Shown here piece after piece: positions 46,291-54,447 of a stretch of DNA of 64,000 nt. Made by a program: the position numbers and the translations under genes. The stretch's first letter is position 1, and each line of letters opens with the position of its first letter. This DNA comes from Enterobacter pseudoroggenkampii (GTDB lineage: Bacteria; Pseudomonadota; Gammaproteobacteria; Enterobacterales; Enterobacteriaceae): contig NZ_JAPMLV010000001.1 in NCBI RefSeq assembly GCF_026420145.1, positions 992,001-1,056,000 of the forward strand, given 5' to 3'. The notes beneath the pieces are model-generated. The model was not told the DNA's origin. It ran no database searches and was given only the letters and a program-made list of their open reading frames with translations.

Positions 46291-47184
46291 ATGAGAATGA
46301 GTGTCAAACAGTTACGCGCGTTTTTAGCGGTAGCTCACACTCTGAATTTCGCCCACGCCAGCGAACGGCTGAATCTCTCCCAGCCGGCCCTGAGCCTGAC
46401 GATTAAAGCGCTGGAGGATGCGCTGGGCGGACCGCTGCTGCAGCGGAGCACGCGCAAGGTCGCGCTGACGCAGGAGGGCGAGACGTTTTTGCCGATGGCG
46501 CGGCAGCTGCTTGCCGACTGGGATAACGTCGAAGAGGCGATGCACCAGTGCTTTACCCTGCAGCGCGGTAAAATCTCGGTCGCGGCGATGCCGTCGTTTG
46601 CCGCGAATGTTCTGCCCGAGGTGCTAAAAGCGTTTCGCGATCGCCATGCCGGGATCAACGTCACCGTGCATGACGTGATTAACGAGCAGGTGATTGAGAT
46701 GGTGCGGGAAGGGCGGGTCGAGATGGGCATCGCCTTTGAGCCCGCGCCCACGCACAACCTGCTGTTTACCCCGCTGGGCCTCGACCGGTTTGTGGCCATT
46801 GTGCCGAAAGATTCCCCGCTGGCGGGCAAAAAACGCCTGACATGGGAAGCGCTGCTGACGCTGGATTTCATCACCCTGCAGCGCCCCTCTGCGGTGCGTC
46901 TGATGATGGAAGAGGAGCTGGCGCGAAGCGGCAGAAAGCTGGACGTCGCGCTGGAGAGCCATCAGCTGGTGACGGTCGGGCGGATGGTCGCAAGCGGGCT
47001 GGGCGGCAGCGCCGTACCGGCACTATGCAAGACGCAGATGGCGTCGCTGGGCGCGGTCTGTATTCCGCTGGACAGTCCGCCCATTGAAAAGTGTATCGGA
47101 GTGATCCATCCCGGGCACACGCAGCTTTCAAAAGCGGCGCATGCCCTGCTGGAAACGCTGAAGGATTTTTACCAGCCCGATTAA
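46291..47184 (+). CDS. LysR-family regulator, probably of the hydroxybutyrate operon
   Basis: The 297-residue protein has an N-terminal winged helix (1-62: MSVKQLRAFLAVAHTLNFAHASERLNLSQPALSLTIKALEDALGGPLLQRSTRKVALTQEG) and a periplasmic-binding-fold effector domain (about 90-297). It is transcribed away from the CoA-transferase alpha gene across 140 bases with a perfect palindrome, the usual arrangement of a LysR activator and its target. The effector is probably a pathway intermediate (inference). It overlaps the end of convergent hmuV by 4 bases. Confidence 0.92.
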   Translation: MRMSVKQLRAFLAVAHTLNFAHASERLNLSQPALSLTIKALEDALGGPLLQRSTRKVALTQEGETFLPMARQLLADWDNVEEAMHQCFTLQRGKISVAAMPSFAANVLPEVLKAFRDRHAGINVTVHDVINEQVIEMVREGRVEMGIAFEPAPTHNLLFTPLGLDRFVAIVPKDSPLAGKKRLTWEALLTLDFITLQRPSAVRLMMEEELARSGRKLDVALESHQLVTVGRMVASGLGGSAVPALCKTQMASLGAVCIPLDSPPIEKCIGVIHPGHTQLSKAAHALLETLKDFYQPD

Positions 47185-47960
47185 GGGGCGAGAAACACCT
47201 GCGGCGCGGCGTGAGCCGGATGCCTACCGACGTGAACCTGTGCGCCGTACCAGCGTGCCAGCGTGTCGGCCTGCAAAACGGTTTCCGGTGCTCCCTGGGA
47301 CACGATTGTGCCGCCATGCAGCAGCAGGATGCGGTCCGCCCACAGCGCCGCCAGGTTGAGGTCGTGCAGCACCGTGCACACGTGCAGATGTCCCCGGCTG
47401 GTCAGGGATTTCAGCAGGCGCAGGAGATGCTGCTGGTGATAGAGATCCAGCGCAGAGGTGGGTTCATCAAGGAACAGCCAGCCGCGCGGGGCACCGTCGC
47501 ACCAGAGCTGAGCCAGCGCGCGGGCGAGCTGAATGCGCTGCTGCTCGCCGCCGGAGAGTGCGGCAAACTGCCTGCCCGCCAGCGGTAAACAGCCGGTGAT
47601 GGCCATAACCTCCTCAACAACCGACGCTTCTGGCGTGCGGGTCCAGGGCGCTCGCCCCATACCGACCACCGCCTCAGCCGGCCAGTCAAATCCGAGCTGC
47701 GTGTTCTGGCGCATCACCGCCCGGTAGCGGGAGAGCCTGTCCGGCTGCCAGGCCGCAAGCGGTGTGCCCGCCAGGCTGCACCGTCCGCCCGCAGGTTTAA
47801 GGTAGCCGGTCAGCAGCCGCAATAGCGTCGATTTTCCGGCGCCGTTGGGGCCAATCAGCGCCACCAGCTCGCCCTGAGATAAGGTCAGCGACACGTCGTT
47901 AATCAGCGTGCGTTGTCCGGCGCGAAAAACAAGGTTTTCTGCACAGTAGCGCTCAGCCAT
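47181..47960 (-). CDS. hmuV: Haemin ABC importer ATPase HmuV
   Basis: The 259-residue ATPase has Walker [10 protein letters not shown] (about residues 37-45), signature LSGGEQQRIQLARAL, Walker B WLFLDEPTSALD and switch HDLNLAALWADR. It energises HmuU in haem import across the inner membrane. ATG 47960 is preferred because GGAGG lies 5 bases upstream; the GTG two codons earlier overlaps that site. It overlaps hmuU by 8 bases and is the last gene of hemP-hmuRSTUV. Confidence 0.95.
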   Translation of the reverse strand: MAERYCAENLVFRAGQRTLINDVSLTLSQGELVALIGPNGAGKSTLLRLLTGYLKPAGGRCSLAGTPLAAWQPDRLSRYRAVMRQNTQLGFDWPAEAVVGMGRAPWTRTPEASVVEEVMAITGCLPLAGRQFAALSGGEQQRIQLARALAQLWCDGAPRGWLFLDEPTSALDLYHQQHLLRLLKSLTSRGHLHVCTVLHDLNLAALWADRILLLHGGTIVSQGAPETVLQADTLARWYGAQVHVGRHPAHAAPQVFLAP

Positions 47961-48945
47961 GCGCACCTCCGCGACGAAAGATAAGCCACAGGAACCACGG
48001 CGCGCCGAGAAGGCTGGTCAATAAGCCAACCGGCATTTCCGCCGGGGCGACGAGGCTGCGCGCCAGCGTATCGGCCACCAGCAGGAGTAGCGCACCGGCC
48101 AGCACCGAGCCGGGGAGCACGGCCCGATGGTCGGCCCCCAGCCACATGCGCACCAGGTGCGGCACCACCAGGCCGACAAAGCCGATCACGCCGCTGACCG
48201 CCACGGCGGCGGCCACCAGCAGGGCGCTGCACAGCAGCAGGATCCGCTGCACGGCGGCAACCTCCACGCCGAGGTAGTGCGCCTCTTCATCGCCCAGCTG
48301 CAGCAGGTTGAGGGGCCCTGCCAGACGCCAGATCGCCAGCAGGGTGGGGATCATCAGAGACGCGACGGCCAGCAGCGTCGACCACTGCGCCTGGCCGAGG
48401 CTGCCCATTCCCCAGAGGGAAAGCTGGCGAAGCTGGGCATCATTGCTGAGCCATGACAGCACGCCGACGGCGGCGCCGCACAGGGCGTTGATGGCAATCC
48501 CTACCAGCAGCAGGCGCGACAGGGAAGCGTCACGCTGCCGGCTGAGCAGGAAAATCACGAAGGTGGCGGCCAGCGCACCGAGAAACGCCGCCAGCATCGG
48601 GGCATACAGCATCACCAGGGCAGGCAGCGAGAGCGGAAGCACCACCCATAGCGCAACGGCGAGCGCCGCGCCGCTGCTGATGCCGAGCAGGCCCGGGTCC
48701 GCCAGCGGGTTGCGGAACAGCCCCTGCATCACGCAGCCTGCCAGCGCCAGTGAACCGCCGATCGCCAGCGCCAGCAGCACGCGAGGCAGGCGGATCGTCA
48801 GCCAGATCTGGCGCAGCGCCTCGTCGCTGCCGTCCCACAGCAGGCTGGCCGGCAGGTGTAATGCCCCAACCCCGGTCGCTGCGAGCGTCATGACGGTCAG
48901 GATCGCGGTCAGCATCCATAACGATAAGGCTATCCGCCGGGACAT
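47953..48945 (-). CDS. hmuU: Haemin ABC importer permease HmuU
   Basis: The 330-residue FecCD permease has about ten membrane segments and the family blocks RLPRVLLALAIGGSLALAGCVMQGLFRNPLADPGLLGISSGAAL and SGVIGFVGLVVPHLVRMWLGADHR, where the second includes the loop that contacts HmuV. It starts with an ATG overlapping the hmuT stop by one base. Related to BtuC at 35958-36938 but clearly a haem-type member by context. Confidence 0.95.
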   Translation of the reverse strand: MSRRIALSLWMLTAILTVMTLAATGVGALHLPASLLWDGSDEALRQIWLTIRLPRVLLALAIGGSLALAGCVMQGLFRNPLADPGLLGISSGAALAVALWVVLPLSLPALVMLYAPMLAAFLGALAATFVIFLLSRQRDASLSRLLLVGIAINALCGAAVGVLSWLSNDAQLRQLSLWGMGSLGQAQWSTLLAVASLMIPTLLAIWRLAGPLNLLQLGDEEAHYLGVEVAAVQRILLLCSALLVAAAVAVSGVIGFVGLVVPHLVRMWLGADHRAVLPGSVLAGALLLLVADTLARSLVAPAEMPVGLLTSLLGAPWFLWLIFRRGGAHG

Positions 48946-49766
48946 CAGGGCAGTTGCTCCGCTTTGGCACGTAGCTGCCGGATGGCTTCCGGCGTTCGCA
49001 CGCTGAAGCCCAGCAGCGCCATATCGTCAATTGCCAGCACCTGCCTGTTCCGTCCTGCCGGGGTTTGCGCCAGACCGGGCAGTTTCCACAGATTCGCTTC
49101 ACCGCCAAGGGCGTTGATCCCGTCCTGCGAAATTACCACAAGGTCAGGCTGGCTGGCGATTGTGCCCTCCTGAGACAGCGGCTGATAGCGGGTGAACCCC
49201 TGCATGGCGTTCTGCAGGCCCGCCGCACGAATGGCCGCGTCCGCGCCGGTCTGTTGTCCGGCAGCCATGGCGGTCATCCCGCCGTGGTTAAGAATAAACA
49301 GCACCCGCTTATTGAGCGATGACGCGGGAAGCGCCGACAGCGCCTGGCGCAGCGTGCTGCGCAGGACCTCTCCCTCGGCCTCTCGGTGCGTCGCTTCAGC
49401 GACGATCCGCACCTTTTCATCAATGACGTTCAGGTCGTTACCGGCAGGAATAGCGATGACCCGGACGTGGCTTTGCTCAACCTGCTTTAGCGCCAGAGAC
49501 GGCTGCGCCTGGGCGCTGGCCAGCACCAGCGTGGGGCGCATGGACAAAATCCCCTCCGCATTGAGCTGGCGCAGATAGCCCACGTCAGGCAGGTCGTTCG
49601 CCGCCTGCGGCCACTGGCTGGTGCTGTCGCGGGCCACCAGCGAAGACGCCGCGCCGAGGGCGTAGACGATCTCGGTGACGTCGCCGCCGAGGGTAACGAT
49701 TTTCTCCTGCGGCGCAGCAAACGCCAGCAGGGGCAGGGCGCTGAGCAGGGCAAGCCACCGTTTCAT
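48945..49766 (-). CDS. hmuT: Periplasmic haemin-binding protein HmuT
   Basis: The 273-residue protein has a signal peptide (MKRWLALLSALPLLAFA, cleaved before APQEK). The mature protein has the class III binding-protein fold of HmuT/PhuT with KIVTLGGDVTEIVYALGAASSLVARDSTSQWP at the N-lobe, SVGYLRQ-type YLRQLNAEGILSMRPTLVL and the ILNHGGMTAMAAGQQTGADAAIRAAG block. Haem is carried to HmuUV. Its ATG overlaps the hmuS stop by 4 bases. Confidence 0.95.
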   Translation of the reverse strand: MKRWLALLSALPLLAFAAPQEKIVTLGGDVTEIVYALGAASSLVARDSTSQWPQAANDLPDVGYLRQLNAEGILSMRPTLVLASAQAQPSLALKQVEQSHVRVIAIPAGNDLNVIDEKVRIVAEATHREAEGEVLRSTLRQALSALPASSLNKRVLFILNHGGMTAMAAGQQTGADAAIRAAGLQNAMQGFTRYQPLSQEGTIASQPDLVVISQDGINALGGEANLWKLPGLAQTPAGRNRQVLAIDDMALLGFSVRTPEAIRQLRAKAEQLP

Positions 49767-50791
49767 GCCGCCAGCCCTTTCGCCGTTAAGGCGTCAATCT
49801 GGCTGCGCCACTGGTTCTGCTCCGGTTCGCCTTCCGTACGCTGGCCGTACAGCTGGGCGATCTGCGTTCCATCGGCGGCAAACAGCTCCAGGCTGGTGAC
49901 ATGCCCGTCAGCCGTCGGCTTGCGCGTGACCCACGTCTCCGCAATGGCGTCTTCCAGCAGGTGCAGGGTAAAGGTTGGGTTAAAGATGTTCAGCCAGCCT
50001 TTCATCGGCGTCAGCTTTTCCACCGCGCCGGTGAAAATCTGCACGCAGCCGCGGTTGCCAACGAAGACCATGATTTCGTTACCGTCCCGGCGCGCCGCTT
50101 CCAGCAGCTGCGCCAGCGCGGTGTTTTCTACCCGGCAGGCCAGATCGTCACCCACCAGGCGAAACGCCTGCTGGCGGCTGAGGTTATGGCGCTTGAGCAG
50201 GCTGAAGAACTGATGAACGTCGGTCATGGCGCGCCACTCGTTATCCACGAGAGCAGCCTCCGCATTTTCCGCGTGAGCAGGCGCATCGGGGACCTTCAAT
50301 GCCAGCGGCGGGTTGTCGGCAAAGATAAAGCGCGTCAGCACGTCGCCCCAGGCGGAAACGTCGGTGTTATCCGTGGCGTAGACCTTCAGCAGGGCATCGC
50401 CCTGGTGGTCGAAGAACTGAATGCTCTGCCGCTCGCCGCGGGCGGTGGCTTCACTGATGTGAAACGCGCTCGCCCACTGGTTGAGGAACAGGCGCAGATC
50501 CAGCGCGCGCGGGTTCAGCACCAGCCCGGCGTGGCCGTTCAGGTGCTGGTTGGTAAATCTCCCGACCTGTTCGTGAACGGCGTAGTCGTTGCGGCAGATA
50601 CATTTGGTTTCGCCCACCGCCTCCAGCGCGCCCAGGATCTCGCGGATATCACCGCGCAGTCGCCAGGCGTCGTGACCCACGCGGGCAAAGGTCAGCTCTG
50701 CTTCACTGATGTTCATTAACCCCGCGACGTCGCGCGCGTACTTACCCGGATTGGCTTCTTTTAGCTCAAGCCAGCGCGTGTAGTGATTCAT
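49763..50791 (-). CDS. hmuS: Haem-binding/degrading protein HmuS (HemS)
   Basis: The 342-residue cytoplasmic protein consists of two repeats of the HemS/ChuS fold (about 1-170 and 180-342; each with a W-A/D-H and F-N-P-type strand set, for example LVDNEWRAMTDVHQFFSLLKRHNLSRQQAFRLVGDD). It receives haem from HmuUV, and relatives open the ring or hand it on. ATG 50791 (MNHYTRWLELK) follows GGAAGAGACA and matches the usual about 345 length; the longer open frame is not used. Confidence 0.94.
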   Translation of the reverse strand: MNHYTRWLELKEANPGKYARDVAGLMNISEAELTFARVGHDAWRLRGDIREILGALEAVGETKCICRNDYAVHEQVGRFTNQHLNGHAGLVLNPRALDLRLFLNQWASAFHISEATARGERQSIQFFDHQGDALLKVYATDNTDVSAWGDVLTRFIFADNPPLALKVPDAPAHAENAEAALVDNEWRAMTDVHQFFSLLKRHNLSRQQAFRLVGDDLACRVENTALAQLLEAARRDGNEIMVFVGNRGCVQIFTGAVEKLTPMKGWLNIFNPTFTLHLLEDAIAETWVTRKPTADGHVTSLELFAADGTQIAQLYGQRTEGEPEQNQWRSQIDALTAKGLAA

Positions 50792-50826
50792 TGTCTCTTC
50801 CTTCTGAAAAGTTGCCCCGAAGGGAA

Positions 50827-52809
50827 TTACCACTGATAGCTTACGAAAATCTTGCCGTTACGACCGTCCTGTGGAATGCCCTGAGGTGACCAGTATGCTT
50901 TGTCGAAGGCGTTGCCGAGTACCAGCGTCGTGGTCACGCCTTTGAGCCGTTCCTGGCCCTTATAGCTGACATAGAAGTCGTTGACCGCATAGCCCGGCTG
51001 CTCGCTGTAGCTGCTGCTGATATGCGTTGAGCGATCGACAAAGGTCCCAATCCAGCCGACGGAGAACCCGCTTTGCGCCACCGGAACGTCCAGCTTGCTG
51101 GTGACGGTATCCGGGTTGATGCTGGAGATGTACTCGCCCGTATCGGCGTCTTTCCCGCGCGTGCGGTTATAGGCCAGGTCGAGGCTGAAGAGGTCGGCCG
51201 AGTATTTTGCCATCATGTCCCAGCCCCAGATTTTGGCGTTCGGGACGTTATAAGACATGGTGGTTGCCGCCGCGAAATCGACGGTGGTGGAGATATAGTC
51301 TTTGGCTTTGGTATCGAAATAGCTGGCTTTAAACTCCAGCGCATCGTTGGCAAGCATCAGATCGTCAAAGCGCAGGCCAAAACCAAACTCCTGCGTTTCG
51401 TTGGTTTCCGGGCGCAGGTTCGGGTTGGGCACCCAGTAGTTGGTATAGAAGCGGCCAATGGAGAAATGTTTGGCGTCGTTATACATCTCGCCCATGGTCG
51501 GCGCACGGAAGGCCTGCGCGTAAGAGCCAAACAGCATCAGCCAGTCGGTCGGGCTGACGGTTAACCCGGCGCGGGATGACCACTTATCGGCATCCACATC
51601 GTTGTAGCCGTCGCTGCTGCCGCGGTAGTTGTCATAGCGCGTGCCGCCCAGCAGGGTAACAGGCAGATCGCGCAGGGTGATCTCATCCTGCAGCCAGCCG
51701 GAGCTGAAGTCGATTTTCGCGTCCGGGAAGCCGGTGGTTGCCCCGCCCGGATGCTGCTCCTGACGATAGTATTCTCCGCCGTAGGTCAGAAGGTGTGCTG
51801 CAACGGTGTCGCTGAACAGGCGGGTGCGGTTTTCCACCTTACCGCCTTTGGTGGTCTGCTTGCGGAACTCGCCGCTGTTGTCGATATTCTGGGCATTAAT
51901 GCGCGCTTCGGACCAGTAGACCTTCGCGTCGGCGTTCAGCCAGTCGTTACCTTCCGGGGCGATGCGGTAGCCCACCTGCGCGTCACGCTGAATGGTGGAG
52001 CGATCGGTCATCGGGTTGCTGCTGTCCGCCCCGGTGGTTTGCGGGTTTTTCGGCTCCTGAGCGGCGTTATTGTAGTAGCGCAGGGAGCCGCTCAGGGTCT
52101 GGGCCGGGTCGAGTTTCCAGCTGCCTTTCGCCAGCATGTTGTTGATGGATTCGTCGTTAGGGGCGGTTGCTCCGTCGCTCTGGCGGATGTCACCGCGATC
52201 CCGGCTGGACCAGGCCACCAGACCGTCCAGGGTGTCGGTGCGGCCGTAGGCGCTGGCCCCCATCCCGAGGCTGTGATCGCCCGTCGCGCCCGTTCCAAAC
52301 ACGCGGTAGCCGCTGTTTTTACCCGGTTCGAGCAGATCGTTGGCGTCGGCGGTGTCATAGGAAATCACGCCGCCCAGCGCGCCGCTGCCGTACAGCAGTG
52401 CCGACGGGCCGCGAACCACTTCGATACGTTTAATCAGCGCCGGATCGAGGAAGGTGCTGTTCAGGTGGCCGGTATCGGTCCCCTGGCGCACGCCGTCAAC
52501 CAGCACCAGCACGCCGCGACGGTCATAGCCGCGCAGGTTGACGTCCTGCCCGTTGGTGCGCCCGGTGCCGTCCAGCGTCAGACCGGGGACGTTACGCAGC
52601 AGGTCGGCCGCCGAGCTGGCGGTTTGTTTCTCCGGCGCGCTGGCGTCAATCACGCTCACCATCATGGGGGCTTCAAAGGCGCTGCGGGCGTTGCCCGTGG
52701 CGGTGACGGTAATGTCGTCTGCGGCGGCGAACGCGACGCCCGGCAGGGTGCTGACAATCGCCAGCGCCAGAAGTGACGGACGTAAAGATGTGGAAGGCAG
52801 GTGTGGCAT
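50827..52809 (-). CDS. hmuR: TonB-dependent haemin receptor HmuR (HemR)
   Basis: The 660-residue outer-membrane receptor has a signal peptide (cleaved after VAFA, residue 29), a TonB box DDITVTA right at the mature N-terminus, the plug domain (about 40-150; RNVPGLTLDGTGRTNGQDVNLRGYDRRGVLVLVDGVRQG) and a 22-strand barrel ending in FVSYQW. FRAPTMGEMY and NPNLRPE are the haem-receptor motifs, and the haem-ligand histidine is expected between them, where a KHF is seen. GGAGAG stands 5 bases before the ATG. It heads hmuSTUV. Confidence 0.96.
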   Translation of the reverse strand: MPHLPSTSLRPSLLALAIVSTLPGVAFAAADDITVTATGNARSAFEAPMMVSVIDASAPEKQTASSAADLLRNVPGLTLDGTGRTNGQDVNLRGYDRRGVLVLVDGVRQGTDTGHLNSTFLDPALIKRIEVVRGPSALLYGSGALGGVISYDTADANDLLEPGKNSGYRVFGTGATGDHSLGMGASAYGRTDTLDGLVAWSSRDRGDIRQSDGATAPNDESINNMLAKGSWKLDPAQTLSGSLRYYNNAAQEPKNPQTTGADSSNPMTDRSTIQRDAQVGYRIAPEGNDWLNADAKVYWSEARINAQNIDNSGEFRKQTTKGGKVENRTRLFSDTVAAHLLTYGGEYYRQEQHPGGATTGFPDAKIDFSSGWLQDEITLRDLPVTLLGGTRYDNYRGSSDGYNDVDADKWSSRAGLTVSPTDWLMLFGSYAQAFRAPTMGEMYNDAKHFSIGRFYTNYWVPNPNLRPETNETQEFGFGLRFDDLMLANDALEFKASYFDTKAKDYISTTVDFAAATTMSYNVPNAKIWGWDMMAKYSADLFSLDLAYNRTRGKDADTGEYISSINPDTVTSKLDVPVAQSGFSVGWIGTFVDRSTHISSSYSEQPGYAVNDFYVSYKGQERLKGVTTTLVLGNAFDKAYWSPQGIPQDGRNGKIFVSYQW

Positions 52810-52886
52810 AGCAACTCTCCATAAGAAGTGAAAAGTGCTGGCTGCCTGGGGGTTACCTGGGTGGCTGGAGAAGTTTTTTGTGTTGT

Positions 52887-53069
52887 TTATTTTGTGAGGA
52901 TCAGTTTTCCGGCATGGGTCTGGCGCAGCAGATAGCGCTGACCGTCATGCTCGATAATGACCCGGCCCTCATCGCCGAGCAGGGTTTTGCTGTCAATCCG
53001 ACGCTCGGTAGGGGCTGGTGCTGTGTCTGTTTTTGCTGGCGTTGCCGCGCTGTTATCCGTACGTGACAT
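52887..53069 (-). CDS. hemP: HemP (YdiE), small haem-uptake operon protein
   Basis: The 60-residue protein ends with the HemP core RRIDSKTLLGDEGRVIIEHDGQRYLLRQTHAGKLILTK, after a variable Ala/Thr/Pro-rich N-terminus. Its role in haem uptake is unclear. E. coli K-12 keeps only this gene (ydiE) beside aroH. Start ATG 53069 (MSRTDN) is taken because it gives the family length (about 60); an in-frame ATG 6 codons upstream lies inside the promoter region. The Fur box is 29 bases upstream. Confidence 0.93.
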   Translation of the reverse strand: MSRTDNSAATPAKTDTAPAPTERRIDSKTLLGDEGRVIIEHDGQRYLLRQTHAGKLILTK

Positions 53070-53097
53070 AATGTTTATAAATAACAATCAATGTAAC

Positions 53098-53116
53098 AAT
53101 GATAATCATTATCAAT
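53098..53116 (-). promoter_or_regulatory. Fur box of hemP-hmuRSTUV
   Basis: AATGATAATCATTATCAAT contains a perfect TGATAAT-C-ATTATCA 7-1-7 inverted repeat, the optimal Fur target. It lies 29 bases upstream of hemP, so iron should repress the whole operon. Confidence 0.94.
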
Positions 53117-53170
53117 AAACTGCAAATTCACGGCAAGCATTTTTGTGAAAAAAGGGTGAGGGGATCAAAT

Positions 53171-53226
53171 TTGGGGTGAGATGCGGTCTGATGCCCTCAC
53201 CCCAACCCTCTCCCACAGGGAGAGGG
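53171..53226. repeat. Composite palindromic repeat after aroH
   Basis: TTGGGGTGAG (53171-53180) pairs perfectly with CTCACCCCAA (53196-53205), and directly beside it CCCTCTCCC (53206-53214) pairs with GGGAGAGGG (53218-53226). The right-hand part is the same sequence as in the repeats at 11171-11206 and 18165-18279. It lies between the aroH stop and the hemP promoter and may serve as the aroH terminator. Confidence 0.82.
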
Positions 53227-53240
53227 AGAAGGACTGGATT

Positions 53241-54287
53241 TTAAAAGCGTGTGTCCACGGCTGCTGCGAGTTTCTCCAGCAGCAGTTCGCTGTCTTCCCA
53301 GCTCAGGCACGGGTCGGTGATCGACTGGCCGTACACCATCTGCTGTCCGGCAACGATTTTCTGCGTGCCTTCTTTGATAAAACTCTCGGCCATAATCCCT
53401 GCAACGGCGGTTGAACCGCTGCGGATCTGCTGGCAGATCTCGTCGCAGACGTCCAGCTGGCGGCGATGCTGCTTCTGGCAGTTGCCGTGGCTGAAGTCCA
53501 CCACCAGATGCTCCGGCAGGTCGAACTCGGCCAGCGTTTCACAGGCCGCCGCAATATCTTCTGCATGGTAATTGGGTTTCTTGCCGCCGCGCATAATGAT
53601 GTGCCCGTACGGGTTACCGCTGGTCTGGTAGATGGTCATATGACCGCTCTTGTCCGGCGACAGGAACATGTGGCTGGCACGGGCTGCGCGGATGGCATCA
53701 ACCGCGATACGGGTGTTGCCATCGGTCCCGTTTTTAAAGCCGACCGGACAGGAGAGGGCGGAGGCCATCTCACGGTGGATCTGGCTTTCGGTGGTGCGTG
53801 CGCCAATCGCGCCCCAGCTGATCAGATCGGCGATAAACTGCCCGGTCACCATATCGAGAAACTCGGTCGCCGTCGGCACGCCCAGCTCGTTGACCTGTAA
53901 AAGCAGCTTCCGCGCCAGCTCGATACCGTGGTTAACGCGATAGCTGCCATTGAGGTCAGGATCGGAAATCAGCCCTTTCCAGCCCACCACGGTGCGCGGT
54001 TTTTCAAAGTAGGTGCGCATGACGATCTCAAGGCGATGCTGGTACTTATCCCGCAGTCCCTGAAGTCGTTTTGCATAATCCATCGCGGCATCCAGATCGT
54101 GGATGGAGCAGGGACCAATCACCACCAGAAGACGTTTGTCTTCACCATTCAGGATTTTTTCAATGCGGCGGCGGGAAGCCGTCACGTGTTCCGCGACGGC
54201 GGCGGAAACAGGATGCCGCTGGGCCAGTTCAGCCGGCGTGACAAGGCTGTCAATGCGCGCAGTGCGGAGTTCATCGGTTTTATTCAT
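53241..54287 (-). CDS. aroH: DAHP synthase, tryptophan-sensitive
   Basis: The 348-residue class I DAHP synthase condenses phosphoenolpyruvate and erythrose-4-phosphate, the first step of aromatic amino-acid synthesis. Hallmarks include VVIGPCSIHD, RTYFEKPRTVVGWKGLISDPDLNGS, GARTTESQIHRE and DFSHGNCQKQ with the metal-binding and PEP residues. Assignment to AroH rather than AroF or AroG rests on position between hemP and ppsR and on the TrpR operator upstream. Length equals E. coli AroH (348). Confidence 0.95.
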   Translation of the reverse strand: MNKTDELRTARIDSLVTPAELAQRHPVSAAVAEHVTASRRRIEKILNGEDKRLLVVIGPCSIHDLDAAMDYAKRLQGLRDKYQHRLEIVMRTYFEKPRTVVGWKGLISDPDLNGSYRVNHGIELARKLLLQVNELGVPTATEFLDMVTGQFIADLISWGAIGARTTESQIHREMASALSCPVGFKNGTDGNTRIAVDAIRAARASHMFLSPDKSGHMTIYQTSGNPYGHIIMRGGKKPNYHAEDIAAACETLAEFDLPEHLVVDFSHGNCQKQHRRQLDVCDEICQQIRSGSTAVAGIMAESFIKEGTQKIVAGQQMVYGQSITDPCLSWEDSELLLEKLAAAVDTRF

Positions 54288-54375
54288 GGAATGTCTCAGA
54301 AAATTTTTGCTTCATCGGCAGACTACCGGGAAGTGATGGGCATCACCTTAAACCAATCCCTGCTGATTTCAAGTT

Positions 54376-54393
54376 CGGGGCGACACCGCCCCG
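54376..54393 (-). other. GC-rich hairpin in the aroH 5' leader
   Basis: CGGGGCG and CGCCCCG form a perfect 7-bp stem with a 4-base loop, about 90 bases upstream of the aroH ATG and 35 bases inside the TrpR operator. It has no T-run and no Trp-rich leader peptide is seen, so classical attenuation is not supported. Confidence 0.5.
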
Positions 54394-54427
54394 TGGTTGC
54401 AGATGATGATACCTGAATCTGAGTTAA

Positions 54428-54447
54428 TGTACTAGCATATTAGTACA
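54428..54447 (-). promoter_or_regulatory. TrpR operator of aroH
   Basis: TGTACTAGCATATTAGTACA has perfect 7-base arms and fits the TrpR consensus GNACTAGTTAACTAGTNC at all outer positions, differing only in the central bases. It contains the stop codon of ppsR (54440-54442). E. coli aroH is repressed by TrpR. Confidence 0.85.

Noticed and set aside
51751..52776. Plus-strand open frame of 341 codons opposite hmuR
   Set aside because: Shadow of the TonB receptor gene; no start signal or homology recognised.
54376..54393. Tryptophan attenuator of aroH
   Set aside because: No Trp-codon leader ORF and no T-run follows the hairpin, so attenuation is not supported.
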